In this document: piece after piece, positions 1 through 10,837 of the stretch
Numbering within the stretch: the stretch's first letter is position 1
Layout: each line of letters opens with the position of its first letter
Assembly (NCBI RefSeq): GCF_000341285.1
Contig: NW_005178419.1
Span: 32,376 to 96,375, forward strand
DNA from: Galdieria sulphuraria
Lineage: Eukaryota > Rhodophyta > Bangiophyceae > Galdieriales > Galdieriaceae
Length of the DNA: 64,000 bases
Reading direction: 5' to 3'
Position numbers and translations under genes: made by a program
Notes under the pieces: model-generated
Told to the model about the DNA's origin: nothing
Seen by the model: only the letters and a program-made list of their open reading frames with translations
Databases searched by the model: none

Positions 1-933
1 CTTTATAAAATCCCAGAAATTGATCAAGTAGGAAGCAATATTTTGAGATTCTTAAGTAACTTCAATTATATGATAGGTATCTTTGAGCATGCCAAATATT
101 CACTATCTGCCAGCCAATTTGGAAGTTTTCTCAAACCATGGAATTGCGTTTGAAAATGATATTTATATCCCTACAGATGAGCCACATGGAATAATTCACG
201 CAACTGTAACGAGAATTGCTCTTTCCAAGCTGTAAAATGATTCATTTGAGAATATATGGTGTTGACTCTGTTATTCCTTCTCTGTGAAGAACCCTTTCCA
301 ATCCTGTCTATTACCTCTTTTTAAATTTGACTAACACAGAGTGCAATAACCATCGTAAGTCTTATACCAGGGCAGATAGTGCCATTCATGACAATGCCCA
401 AAATGTCACCAGAAGCAAAGAAGAGAGCACATAAACAGACCTTTCTTTGTTTCAAAGAAATTTGCCGTATCACGAATGGCGAAGCAATATGAAATAGAAA
501 CTTCAACTGTTGCTTGAACCGTGTTATCATTTTCGACATTTGGAAATACAATCGGTAAACATTGTAAGCAGAACTCCCTTGATATGAAACATATGTCTAG
601 ACAAAGCACCCAGTTGTTGTGTCCAAAAATTTTTACAGAGTTTCGACCTGTCCAATGACGATCCACAAGAATGGCTTTGGACATTGTGAAAATGATTGGC
701 CAGAATAGAGAGCGATGGGTCGGTATTATCGAACACATTGGATTCAGGACGGAGAGATTCATTAGACAATTATGCAGTCGCGAGGGACGTCTATGCGAAC
801 CAGTAAGCATGTCGTGTAAATTACTGTTTCACTCAACAGTCTCAACATCAAAAGAGTTTTGGGGTGCTTGTAGGGACTGGCTGAACTTTTGAGTAGTTAA
901 GCTTCAAAATTTGGGAAATAGAGAAGAATAGAA
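1..933. other. No recognised gene; AT-rich flank
   Basis: No reading frame here resembles a family I know. The longest is a minus-strand frame at 406-810 (134 codons), rich in Cys and aromatic residues, which ends at a stop and is followed by another short open frame at 321-551 in a different phase. This could be a decayed gene or chance. The last 40 bases are the leader of the next gene. Confidence 0.4.
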
Positions 934-1374
934 ATGTTTATCAGCTTGAAAGTAGCTCTTCTAGTTGGTTTGTTTCTTACTCAGTTTACAATTCCTTGCA
1001 TTTCAAAGGTGACTGCTGTTCCCACTGACATTCTTGTTCCTGGCAATGAAGCAGGCGTGATTGAGAGTTTGGAAAAGTCCGTCTTTGAGTTTCTAAATCT
1101 CACAGGTCTTGACCAAAGTTCAGTTTTGAAAATAGGGGACTTAGCGGTGGGTTCTTTGCAAGTACTCGGTCTTCTTTTGCAACATCGAGAAACTGGAGTG
1201 AACGAAACCTTTTCTACTCCTGGCGGTCTTCCCTGCAACACCCTTCAAAGGGCAGTTTGCTATTTTCATTTTGGAGCTGACATATGTTCAACTTTGGGCA
1301 GCTGTGGTCGATTTACTGGAGGAATTTGTAGCAATGACTATTTCATTGCCTGCGGTTTTTGCGTTTGTGGTTAA
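934..1374 (+). CDS. Small secreted cysteine-rich protein
   Basis: Encodes 146 residues in one exon. Residues 1-25 form a clear signal peptide: a short start, a hydrophobic core (VALLVGLFLTQF) and a small-residue cleavage region. A mature region with NLT and NET glycosylation sequons follows. The last 45 residues carry eight cysteines, ending GFCVCG, which suggests a disulfide-bonded secreted domain. I do not recognise the family. The pattern is loosely that of small secreted eukaryotic proteins such as hydrophobin-like polypeptides, but the usual CC pairs are absent. The layout of signal peptide followed by a Cys-rich tail supports a real gene despite its isolation. Confidence 0.6.
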   Translation: MFISLKVALLVGLFLTQFTIPCISKVTAVPTDILVPGNEAGVIESLEKSVFEFLNLTGLDQSSVLKIGDLAVGSLQVLGLLLQHRETGVNETFSTPGGLPCNTLQRAVCYFHFGADICSTLGSCGRFTGGICSNDYFIACGFCVCG

Positions 1375-3357
1375 AATACTGTTACTCCGTGTATTTCATT
1401 TGTGCTTGCTTTATAATGTTGTTTTAAAATTCGTTGGTTCTGTTTTATTGCAACATTTATTTCATATTACAATGATGTCCTATGGAAGAACAAGAGCGCA
1501 ATTGGGAAAGAAACATAGACCAGAAAGAGAACCTCTCATAGAGGAGCTCACCATCTTTGGGTCTGTAGATAAGCGGCAAATAGACAAGTTTGGAAAATAG
1601 TATTGATATAGCTTATTACACCATAATTCTAGATGAATTACTATGCCTAACAAAAGGGTCACATTCCTAGACCATGTTACCCAAGCTTTGCTTTCTTAAG
1701 CTATGGAGTCTTGCTGACAACATCTTTCAGGTTCTTGACTTTGAAGACGAATTTGAATCAGATTACCTTGAAGGCTATTTGTTTTATGGAAAATAAAAAC
1801 AAGTTACAGCTTCTTCGGCGAATATAAATAAATATATACATATATATATTCAAAATTTCCCAAGTATTCTTTTATTAAACTTGTAGGCTTTCATATTCTA
1901 ATAAGCTATTCTGGTGACTTAAAAGAGTTCTTAATCTTGCCTAGATTTGTACGGTTGCGCAAAGTCTGTTTGTCGAGGACTACTTGTACTCTGGGACGCA
2001 AACTCTCGGATACAACATACTAACCTGTAAACACTACTTTTGGAGAAAGTTTTGCTCTTTTCTTAATCAGTAGAGTGAGATACATGTCTTGGATAGTGTA
2101 ACAGAGATAAAGGAAAACTTGCTGAGCTGTTTTGTCTTCACTGTTTCACTGCTATCAATGATGAGACTGTTACAACCTATCTCCGCAAAATAACAAATAA
2201 GAGTTGAAGGCGGATTGTTAACAAAAGTTTCTAGTCGATCAAACTCCGACACTGCTGGACAAAGGCCATGTTTTTGAAGGACTTCCAGAAAGTCATACTC
2301 TTAAACTATTCAGTTTTGGTGAAATCGAACCCATCGTCAGCAAACCCAATCTTGAGAGACTGAAAAAAGCCTTTAAGAGTCTACCAGAAACTTGGAATAA
2401 AGATTATTCTTGACAGGAGTTAGTTTCTGTACCCGTTCCATATTTTCTTCGTTTGATTCCTACTTCACTATTGTATTAGAAAAAGAAGTTTGACAAGCAC
2501 TTGAGATTCTCACATACAACTTCAGAGTCTGCATAAGCTCACCTCAAGGTTTTCCATTCTTTTATCAAAAAAGGAGTCTCGTTTAGAAAAAATTCCCTTT
2601 TATTGGAGTCTCGCAGAAGTCATAGGTCTTCAAACTGAACCCAAAAGTTCAGCAAAGAGATAGGCTCAACCTACAAAAGTGTGACCAAGATAGACACTCT
2701 TTAGAACCTTGAAAGGTGTGAGCTTGCAACGTTGAATTCTAAGAACAGTGATTTCTTAGTAAACGTATAAGATCTTTTGTATCCATAGCCTTACGTAAAA
2801 ACTTTTGTAGATTTGTTGCTATATCCAGCTATCGAATTCTTTTTTTGTCTGATTCTTTGGACAACTCCTGGAAGTGCTTCAACTGTAAGCAGAGGAATAG
2901 TTCATAAGAGGCAATGGCAATATGACAGTGAAACAAAGACTTGAAGACCACAAGTCTCTGAAACATATTCAGAAGAAATAACCAACACCATCAAGCGAGA
3001 CTAAAGAGTGGTTAAGACAAATGTGCCAAAAGCACTCCCATTTCGACATTATTAACCATGGATAAGTTCATTCTCAGACCTTGTGTCAACAAGGATTTTC
3101 TACACAAGTCTGTGAGTTTTTTGCGATTCCCTTCTATTTTAGAACCAATGCAGTGTGTGCAATGTCACATCCTACTCTAGTTTCACTCTATTGAAATAGG
3201 AACATTGTATGAGGAAAAAAATTTTAACAAACAGATTTCGACAAAAGAAGCCACGATACACATCAAGGTTTATAACAAGCAAATGAAACATTCCCATCAA
3301 ACAACAACTACGGCATAAGAAGGGCAAGGCAACAAGATCTCACATTTCCTCTCTCAA
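1375..3357. other. Long stretch without a recognised gene
   Basis: Nearly 2 kb with stops in all frames and no family I recognise. An overlapping frame at 1271-1600 has a hydrophobic middle and a charged tail but starts inside the previous gene. A plus-strand stretch at 2222-2413 stays open for 63 codons with coding-like composition but has no start and no splice context. This may be decayed coding DNA, because the neighbouring aldehyde dehydrogenase is also decayed. Otherwise only AT-rich sequence is visible. Confidence 0.4.
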
Positions 3358-4745
3358 TTAAAATAAACCAGTAGGCTGAGGCGAGTAGCTAATGATGATA
3401 TTCTTCAACTGTTGATAGTGTTCCAGAGTCAACTTGTGACATTCGCGACCGAATCCAGACTTTTTATAACCTCCAAATGCTGCATGAGAAGGATATTCAT
3501 GATAGCAGTTGACCCAAACACGACCAGCTTTGATTGCTCGCGATACTCGATAAGCTTTCATAATATCTCGAGTCCATAGTCCAGCACCTAAACCATAAGA
3601 AGTATCGTTGGCAATTTGAATAGCTTCCTCCTCCGTACGGAATGTTGTTACACTCAATACTCGTTCAAATATCTTTTCTTGGAAGATTCTCATCTTATTG
3701 TCTTCTTTGAATATCGTTGGCTCAATATAATAACCACCTTCTAGTTCACCTCCAATTGCTTTCTTTCCACTTGCTCCAACAATACATTATGCACCTTCCT
3801 TCTTTCCCAGTTCAACATAGTGAAGTATGTTGTCCACCTGTTCAGTAGAAACCTGAGCATGCTTAACTTTGCCAAGTCTCTGAACTACTTTCCCAATAAA
3901 CTTGTGATAGATAGAATCATAGACAAGGCCCTTGATGGAAAAGTACAAACTTTCTCCTCAAACACAACGCAACCTTCTACAGCCTTTTCAAGGAATTCAT
4001 CATTTTCATTTGCACCCAATTCTAAGGTGACTGGAATGATATTTTGGGAAGCCTATTGCATGATCAGCTGCTCTGTTGTGGTCTCAATCGTAAATGCTAT
4101 TTTTGCAATTCGAGGACTGCATGCTAAAGTTTTCCTGTTTCAGGCCCATAACCAGTAACAGCGTTGATAACACCCTGTGCTACAATATTGACCCATACTT
4201 CCATCAGCACTATAATAGAAGCTGGAGTTTGTTCTGTTGGTTTAATAATGATGCAGTTGGCTCCGGCAAGTGCTGGAGATAACTTTAAATAGCCATTAAT
4301 ATGGGAAAATTCCAAGGAATGATGACTCCCACAACATGATAGGCAATCGTATTTTTCTTATGCTCGGTAATAAAACCTTTTAGAGTTCTAAAGCTGAAGC
4401 AAAATATCTCAAGTGTTTCTCTGCCAAAGGAATATCTACAGCAAGAGCAAATTTCTCCAATTTTGTTCTGCAGTATCTGCCATAAGAATCAATTACTTTG
4501 CTTTCTGTTCTCAAAAGTTGTTGCATCAAACTTGTCCTTTGCAGCGTGGGCAACATTCAAGTCCAGTTCATTTTCTTCGGTAGTTGCACTTTTGCAGAAT
4601 ATTTTTCCATTCACAGGGGACACGTTGTCACAGTGTTGACCTCGACAGAAGGAACCCATTTACCACCAATAAAGTTTTCATACTGTGACTTGACAGGGCA
4701 ACCATGTTCTCCTGGTCTTGGATAACTTTTAGGGGAATCATTCAT
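3358..4745 (-). pseudogene. Decayed NAD(P)-dependent aldehyde dehydrogenase
   Basis: Read on the minus strand, this follows the aldehyde dehydrogenase family almost end to end but in several frames. The N-terminus (ENFIGGKWV) lies near 4680. The cofactor-binding stretch (KLSPALAGANCIIIKPTEQTP) is near 4250, the helix with KIAFT near 4100, and the general-base ELG near 4030. A VCT stretch matching the catalytic Cys loop is near 3950, and an intact C-terminal third (GGELEGGYYIEPT, SGFGREC) lies at 3358-3780. At least three in-frame stops occur: in the ELGKKEGA segment near 3787, before the VTLELG segment near 4055, and after GPETGKL near 4125. Two or more frame changes also occur, and no GT-AG intron removes them. 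The highly conserved IFGP motif reads IFER. I infer a host gene lost fairly recently, because most residues are still readable. Confidence 0.85.
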
Positions 4746-5482
4746 TCTATTCAATCCACTAAACAGATTTGGTTCTAAATGCAGAATGAAGAAACGTGAA
4801 ATTATTTTAAATATTCTCTTACCAATGAATATTCCTAGTCCAGAAGATTCTTGAAAGTGGGATTGTCCGTGTTGAATATCTGATATAATTCTCAAGTTGA
4901 TATGGGACACTGAATATCTGCATAGAGTGTCATAAACAGAGAACTATCTAGTAGTGATGAAGTTGTAGAAACTTGTAAACCTCACGAGAAAGTTTTAAAA
5001 TGAAGAGGACTCCTAAGATAAATATACTAACTGCTGTATCTCTAGAATTTACTTGACAAACATGAATTTGTCTGCAAGGATTGATACGGAGTCTGCTATA
5101 CTTTAGAAGACTACTAGGAAGAGAACATTTTCCCAAATTTATTGTCTTGCCACTTAAAACGAGTAAATAAATTTTATCTTCAGTATAGTATATTCTTGTT
5201 AAAGTCTTTCCAGTTGCATGCTTTCTAAACGAATGGTTAATAAAGATAGATTTCTGAGCACAGCTTGGCGACGACTGGTAACAATGAGATTCGCTTTACT
5301 TCTAGAAGCTGCAAGAGTCAACCTTAGGGAACAAAACTTGGTCCATAAACGACACTTTCTTCTACAGAAAAACAAAACTCGGTTTCTTCAACTTCTTATT
5401 ACACATGTCATTCTAAATAAAAGAATCTTGTCAGTTTCATTAGACAAACTTTTTGATGGATAGAACAAAGTAAAGCAAGAGT
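4746..5482. other. Intergenic between ALDH remnant and photolyase
   Basis: About 740 bp between two divergent genes. A plus-strand frame at 5218-5463 codes for 81 very basic residues (MLSKRMVNKD start) with no family resemblance. It could be an upstream reading frame on the photolyase transcript or chance. No promoter motif stands out. Confidence 0.35.
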
Positions 5483-7283
5483 ATGTCTATTTTCCTAAAT
5501 CTTTCCAGTAATTTCTATTTGTCAGCAAAAGGGAATTTCACTCATCGAATGAATTTGTGGTGGTGGCGTTGGTGCTCGAGGAATATCACCCAATTCAGTA
5601 CTTTAAGTTTTCAAACTCTCTTCTTTCCTTTCCCTCGTAAAAGAACTTCTTGCCATTCCATTGCAATGAATTGTCCTGTGTCCAATCAACGTGTTCGTGT
5701 ATTAAATAATAAACCTGTTCAAGAGAGCAGAGAGTTTGTATTGTATTGGATGCAAGCAGCTGTTCGTTTAACCTACAACTACGCCTTACAATATGCAGTA
5801 TTTAGTGCGAATCAGTTGGGAAAACCTTTGTTGATATGTTTTGGTCTGACAGAATCTTTTCCTGAAGCAAACGCTCGTCACTATGCATTCTTATTGGAAG
5901 GCTTGCAAGACGTACAACGACAATTGGCGGAAAGAAAGTTGTCAATGGTAGTGTTTCATTCAGAGCCCGAACAAATGGTTGAAAAGTTATTCCATAAAGC
6001 GGTACAAGTAGTAGTGGACATGAACTATCTTCGAGTAACCAAGAATTGGCGCCAACGCGTTGCAAGTAATATCGACTGCAGTTTTATTCAAGTGGAAACT
6101 GAGTGTGTCGTTCCAGTGGAATTGGTTACTGACAAAGAAGAGTATGCTGCTAGGACAATTCGACCTAAACTATGGAAACATGCCAACAAGTTTCTTATTC
6201 CTTGGGCAGACACTATTCATGTTGAGAACCAGTTGGTGGATATTCCTCAGATAGATGAGTTGACTGTTTTGGATTTGCAAGGAGAAGCCAAAGAACTAGT
6301 TGAACGATTGAATGTAGATAAGACTGTGCCACCCGTATCCCATTTTGTCGGAGGGGAAACGGAAGCCAAAAGAAGACTTGCAGAGTTTTGTCGATCCAAG
6401 TTACGAGATTACGAGAAGAAAAGGAACGATCCTAGTTTGAATTGTGGTAAGGTAGTATTTCTTGTATTTGTTTGTTGGAGAGCAAAGTATCTTTGTCTAG
6501 TGAGTCATATGTCTCCTTATTTGCATTTTGGTCATATTTCTCCTGTTGAAATTGTATGTCAAGTACAACAAGCTCAAGCATCAAAAACTTGCAAAGATGC
6601 CTTTATAGAAGAAGTATTTATTCGAAGAGAACTTAGTTTCAATTTCTGTTACTACTGTGACAAGTATGATGCCTTTGACTGTTTGCCTACTTGGGCCAAA
6701 CAGACCATGAGTGAACACTCCAAAGACCCGAGACAGTTTTCTTATACTTTGGAGCAGTTGGAAACAGCAGTTACTCACGACCCCTATTGGAATGCAGCAC
6801 AACTTGAAATGGTGCAAACAGGAAAGATGCACAATTATATGCGGTACGTAATAGGATTGAGAAGTATATTTGTTATTAAGTGTGAGAGAAAAGTATGTAC
6901 TGGGGAAAGAAGGTCATTGAGTGGACAACAAATCCTGAAGAGGCATTTCGAATATTGCTTTATTTGAATAATAAATACGAGTTGGATGGAAGAGACCCCA
7001 ACAGCTTTACAGGAGTTGCTTGGTGTTTTGGAAAAGTATGATTTCTTCTTTGGAAAAAAAGAGATTGTCTTACATTGATATATAGCATGATAGAGCTCAT
7101 ATGGAGCGTCCTATTACTGGCAAGTTGAGATATATGTCTGCAGAAGGATTGAGAAGAAAATTCAATATCGAGTCATATGTAAGACAATATCTAACATCCA
7201 ACCAACAGAACAAGATACTTTCAGTTTTCTACGGTAATAATAATAATAATAATCCACATAAAAGAAAGAGAACTACGAAATAG
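5483..7283 (+). CDS. PHR: Class II CPD photolyase (deoxyribodipyrimidine photolyase)
   Basis: Light-driven flavoenzyme that repairs cyclobutane pyrimidine dimers. Four exons: 5483-6446, 6501-6843, 6894-7035 and 7086-7283. The introns are 54, 50 and 50 bp, and the first keeps the frame open if unspliced. The protein has 548 residues. Class II hallmarks are RVRVLN then VLYWMQ near residues 70-90, [38 protein letters not shown], and [11 protein letters not shown] followed by the [11 protein letters not shown] block. The 60 residues before RVRVLN are rich in Ser, Phe and Arg and look like a targeting extension. A second ATG (residue 62) would give a protein without it. The C-terminus has an Asn run from an AAT repeat and then KRKR. 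The 3' end lies 21 bp from the convergent bZIP gene. Confidence 0.93.
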
Positions 7284-7304
7284 GGAAATTTTTCATAAAA
7301 GTCT

Positions 7305-8900
7305 TCAAAGATATTCCGTATCTTCTGAGGAGAACGGAAATAAGTCGGAAAAATTTCTATCTTCATTGCAAACCATGCGTAAACGTTCGTTCTCCATTCG
7401 AAGTCGATCCAACTCACGAACGAGCATCTCATTCTCCATTTTCAAGGATTGGTTTTCGGCTTCCAACTGATCTAGACGTGCCTATTCACAGAGCAATCAA
7501 TACAATCATATTGCAGAAATCATCCATACCTTTCGCCTATTGTATGACTCTCTCGCATATTCACGATTACGAATCTTTTTTCTCAACTTCTTATCCTCAA
7601 ATGGCATTCGAACTTTTAGACTGAAAGAATTCTCTTCATCATTGACTGACTCTAAATAAGATACAGGAAATGATGTTTGAAGTGAAGAACTATTTTCATC
7701 TTTCCGTTTACTCTTCTTCCCTCTTTCTCTCTTTTGTCTTCTTGCTAATAATACTTCTCTTCTCATCTTACGATTCCTGGCAGCCTCGGAAACTACAGGG
7801 ATCTCCAACTCTGCGTCATTATTCGTCTGTTTTAAACTGCTGCTATGCGAAAAAGTAGATGAACTTGACTGTAATAATCTTGAAATGCCTAATGAAGCTA
7901 ATAATAATTGAACCATTCGATGCGATAAGAATGCAAACGTTGGTTTCGGCATTTCTCTTACAACCATCTCAGAAGAGATAGAGACTTCCAACTGTGGACA
8001 AGATAATGGGTCAAATTTTAAACCAAGAGAAGAATAATGCTTTCCACCATAATGTCTTAAACTACAGCGAAAGTTTCCAAAATGAATGGCCCTTAAAATG
8101 TCAAAAGGAATCTCCAACGAAAGACTTGCACCGGTAGATAGAGATGAAATAAACGAGTGTTTGGTGACCAACTCATTGAATCGTTTATGACAACGACAAT
8201 GTGAACCAGGCAACCCACAAAAACCACAAACAGCACGTTCTAAAATAAGCTTCGTACTTTCCAGAAACTTTCCTGGGGTTCTGTCTTCATAATTGGCAGC
8301 AAATATGAAAGCATGATAGAATTGCTGGCAAAGCGTCAGAAATCTGGCATAATTGAGAACCACAATTCCGTTTTGGTACCAAATACACTACGCAATAATA
8401 GGGTGTTCAATATTCCACAAAACATACTCCCAAACATACCTCAAGAACTTCTCCACTTTCAATATCATAAACAGATCGTTTACAAAAGGGTTCAAACTCA
8501 CGTCGCACGTAACGTGACGGACTTACAAGGTACAATTCGCCAAAGACCTAGTGCAATTTGGGTTGGTAAAAGTACAGTTCGTTCAAGCTGTTCAACCTAC
8601 AAAGTTGAAAAGAAATCCATCCTCAAAATGACTAGGAACTAATAACTTTAGGCAGTTTTCGCCATTTGAACTGGAATGAAGTTGGACACGTAAGTTTCGT
8701 CCGTCTCGTTTGGACTTGACATCATCCAGTCGAGGAGGGTGCATTTCGACTGCAACACAAGACTTCTTAAACCCTTCCACAAAGAAACCTTCTTCGGGGA
8801 CATTATGGAAGAGCCATTTTCGAACTCTCGGAAACGAGAGAAACCTTTGGACTGGCTTGAACTCTTCCAAGACTAGCTCTGTATCACAAGGATCTTGCAT
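7305..8900 (-). CDS. bZIP transcription factor with an unrecognised N-terminal region
   Basis: Four exons on the minus strand: 8900-8601, 8547-8440, 8387-7530 and 7481-7305, with introns of 53, 52 and 48 bp and 480 residues. The DNA-binding part is C-terminal. A basic region near residues 405-422 (NREYARESYNRRK, matching the NxxxAxxSxxRK pattern) is split from the zipper by the last intron. Residues 423-455 then carry Leu or Met heptads (LDQLEAENQSL and onwards). Upstream is a Lys/Arg/Ser-rich stretch that may act as a nuclear signal. Residues 1-200 contain no domain I recognise, but they look globular and end in CGFCGLPGSHCRC (Cys 190, 193, 200, 202), a possible small metal-binding knuckle. 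The first ATG is 8900. The first intron has a GTAGGT donor. Confidence 0.82.
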
Positions 8901-9196
8901 GCCCAAATAAAAAAAATCCAATTAATGGCAAAAGTGATTTATCCCTTCCAGAGCAATAAACTCTTTAAACCAAGGTTTCCTACTGCCATAATGCACATTT
9001 TTAAGACCACTTCCTCTAAAAGTATAGAATCTAACAAGACTTTGGTGTCAATATCAAAGAAATATATGAAAGTATCAATCAGATAAAATCATCCATCCTT
9101 TTATTTCATAGAACCCTGATAATACATGAGGGCGCGTTTTTGGCTTGAAAAGACATTTTATTTACGTCGACAGAAAGAATTGATGGGCTTTTCTTT

Positions 9197-10585
9197 ATGT
9201 GTGTGAATTTTATGAATCTATCAAGTGGAAAGGTCTTTTGTTTTGACAACTATAGAGAAAGAATTTCCGAAGAGAAACTTGAGAAAATTTTTAGTGAATA
9301 CTTTCAAAAGGTTGATAAGAATGAAGTGGTGGAAGTAAGGCTTGGTGGGAAAAGTTTTGACTTGGAAGCGGCACAACTGGCTGCCGAAATTCTACCAACT
9401 TTGGTCAATCTGAGAGTAGTCTCTTTTGCAGATGTGATAGCAGGAAGAAAGGAGGAAGAGGGACACGGTGTGCTAAGAGTTTTGAGTTCGTCGCTGGAAA
9501 GTGACCAACTTTATGAACTGGACCTGAGCGATAATGCGTTGGGCGCAAAGGGAATAGAGGCTTGCAAAAAAATTCTAAGGCAGCAGAAGAAACTCCAAGT
9601 TATCCGTTTTTGTAACAACGGTCTAGCTGCAGACGCTATTCAACTGCTGGTGAGTTACTTGTTGGAAGGTGGAGGTCCTACAAGTCTCAAGACTATTCAC
9701 TTCTTCAATAATCTGATGGAATCAGAAGGTGCAAAAAACGTAGTGCCTTTGTTAGAATTTTCTCCGGAATTGGAAGATTTGAAGCTTGCCTCACTTCGAG
9801 TTGGGGAGGAAGGTATCGAACCTGTTATACGAGCCTTGAAAAATACTACTCTTCTGAGAGTCCTCGACCTTTCAGATAACATATTGGCAAATAGAGGAGC
9901 TAATTGTCTTGGTCGAATGTTTCCTTTACTCTCAAATTTAGAAACTCTGATTCTTCGTGATACTTCGTTGGGTGATAAGGGCGCCACAACAATCTTGCAG
10001 TGCTTGGAAAGAAGCGAAATTCGTCTCAAGGTTCTTGACATTTCTTGCAACGAACTTACTGCTGAATCTTGCAAAAATTTGGCCAAACTTGTTGAGCAGC
10101 AAACTTGCTTAGAACGCTTACTAGTTGAAGAGAATGACATTGGGTCTAAGGGTGTGGCCATGTTAGCCAAAGCTCTTTCTTCCGGTGCTCACTCTCGACT
10201 GGTTGAGTTGAATCTTGCAGAAAATTCTATTGGAACTGCCGGTGCAAAGGCCTTGTTTAGTGTCTTAATTAAGCTTGTATCATTAAGGAACGTTAACCTT
10301 TCTGGAAATTGGATAAAGCAAGTTGTTGTCGAAGAACTTGAGGATGCATTGTCTCAGATAAATAGAACAGAATTGACTGTATCCTTTAGTGACAATGAAT
10401 CGGAAGAGGAAGAAACTGAAGAATATGAAGAAGAGGACGAAGATGATATTAGCTTGAATAACTCTGTTGATGCCGACGTGGATGCGACATTAGAAACTCG
10501 TAATCATTCGAGGAATGAAGATATTAATGCGCTTAAAGATGAGTTTGCCAAAATCTCGGTTGAGAAACAAGCTGATGAGAAGTGA
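9197..10585 (+). CDS. RANGAP1: Ran GTPase-activating protein (leucine-rich repeat RanGAP)
   Basis: Single exon, 462 residues. It stimulates GTP hydrolysis by Ran in the cytoplasm and so maintains the gradient that drives nuclear transport. A block reading VSFADVIAGRKEEE near residue 80 matches the RanGAP catalytic-loop neighbourhood. It is followed by roughly ten ribonuclease-inhibitor-type leucine-rich repeats (LYELDLSDNALGAKG, LRVLDLSDNILANRG, LVELNLAENSIGTAG). An acidic tract at about 399-420 (EEEETEEYEEEDEDD) is typical after the repeats. There is no plant-type WPP membrane-targeting domain at the N-terminus. A second Met lies 5 codons downstream and could be the start. It is convergent with the cyclin gene, 252 bp away. 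Confidence 0.92.
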   Translation: MCVNFMNLSSGKVFCFDNYRERISEEKLEKIFSEYFQKVDKNEVVEVRLGGKSFDLEAAQLAAEILPTLVNLRVVSFADVIAGRKEEEGHGVLRVLSSSLESDQLYELDLSDNALGAKGIEACKKILRQQKKLQVIRFCNNGLAADAIQLLVSYLLEGGGPTSLKTIHFFNNLMESEGAKNVVPLLEFSPELEDLKLASLRVGEEGIEPVIRALKNTTLLRVLDLSDNILANRGANCLGRMFPLLSNLETLILRDTSLGDKGATTILQCLERSEIRLKVLDISCNELTAESCKNLAKLVEQQTCLERLLVEENDIGSKGVAMLAKALSSGAHSRLVELNLAENSIGTAGAKALFSVLIKLVSLRNVNLSGNWIKQVVVEELEDALSQINRTELTVSFSDNESEEEETEEYEEEDEDDISLNNSVDADVDATLETRNHSRNEDINALKDEFAKISVEKQADEK

Positions 10586-10837
10586 AAAACATGCGACACC
10601 TTGGAAGTGCTTTGGTAAAATACGATACGAATCAGGGAGTCTGTGGAGTTTTCTAAAAACTTGATAGTGATGTGTATATTCTTTACTAGGGACTTTGCAG
10701 CAGTTTTAGAATACCTATAAAGTTTTGAATTTTCTCAATCACTTCCTGTTTATCTGTTTGAGAATGAGAAACAAGAAACGAGACTCACATCGGGGACTAA
10801 ATGTCTTCTCATCTGACACTATTGCTAGTAAAACTAT

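Noticed and set aside
671-892. 73-codon plus-strand frame
   Set aside because: Opposes an equally open minus-strand frame, with no family resemblance, no signal peptide and no splice context.
5218-5463. 81-codon basic frame before photolyase
   Set aside because: No family match, and composition is what a random AT-rich frame with Lys and Leu codons gives. At most a uORF.
6045-6056. GGCGCC motif in photolyase (TTGGCGCCAACG)
   Set aside because: Inside a conserved coding segment (VTKNWRQR), so it is explained by codons rather than regulation.
7235-7253. AAT repeat in photolyase
   Set aside because: Short in-frame Asn run near a variable C-terminus; common simple repeat, not a mobile element or tRNA.
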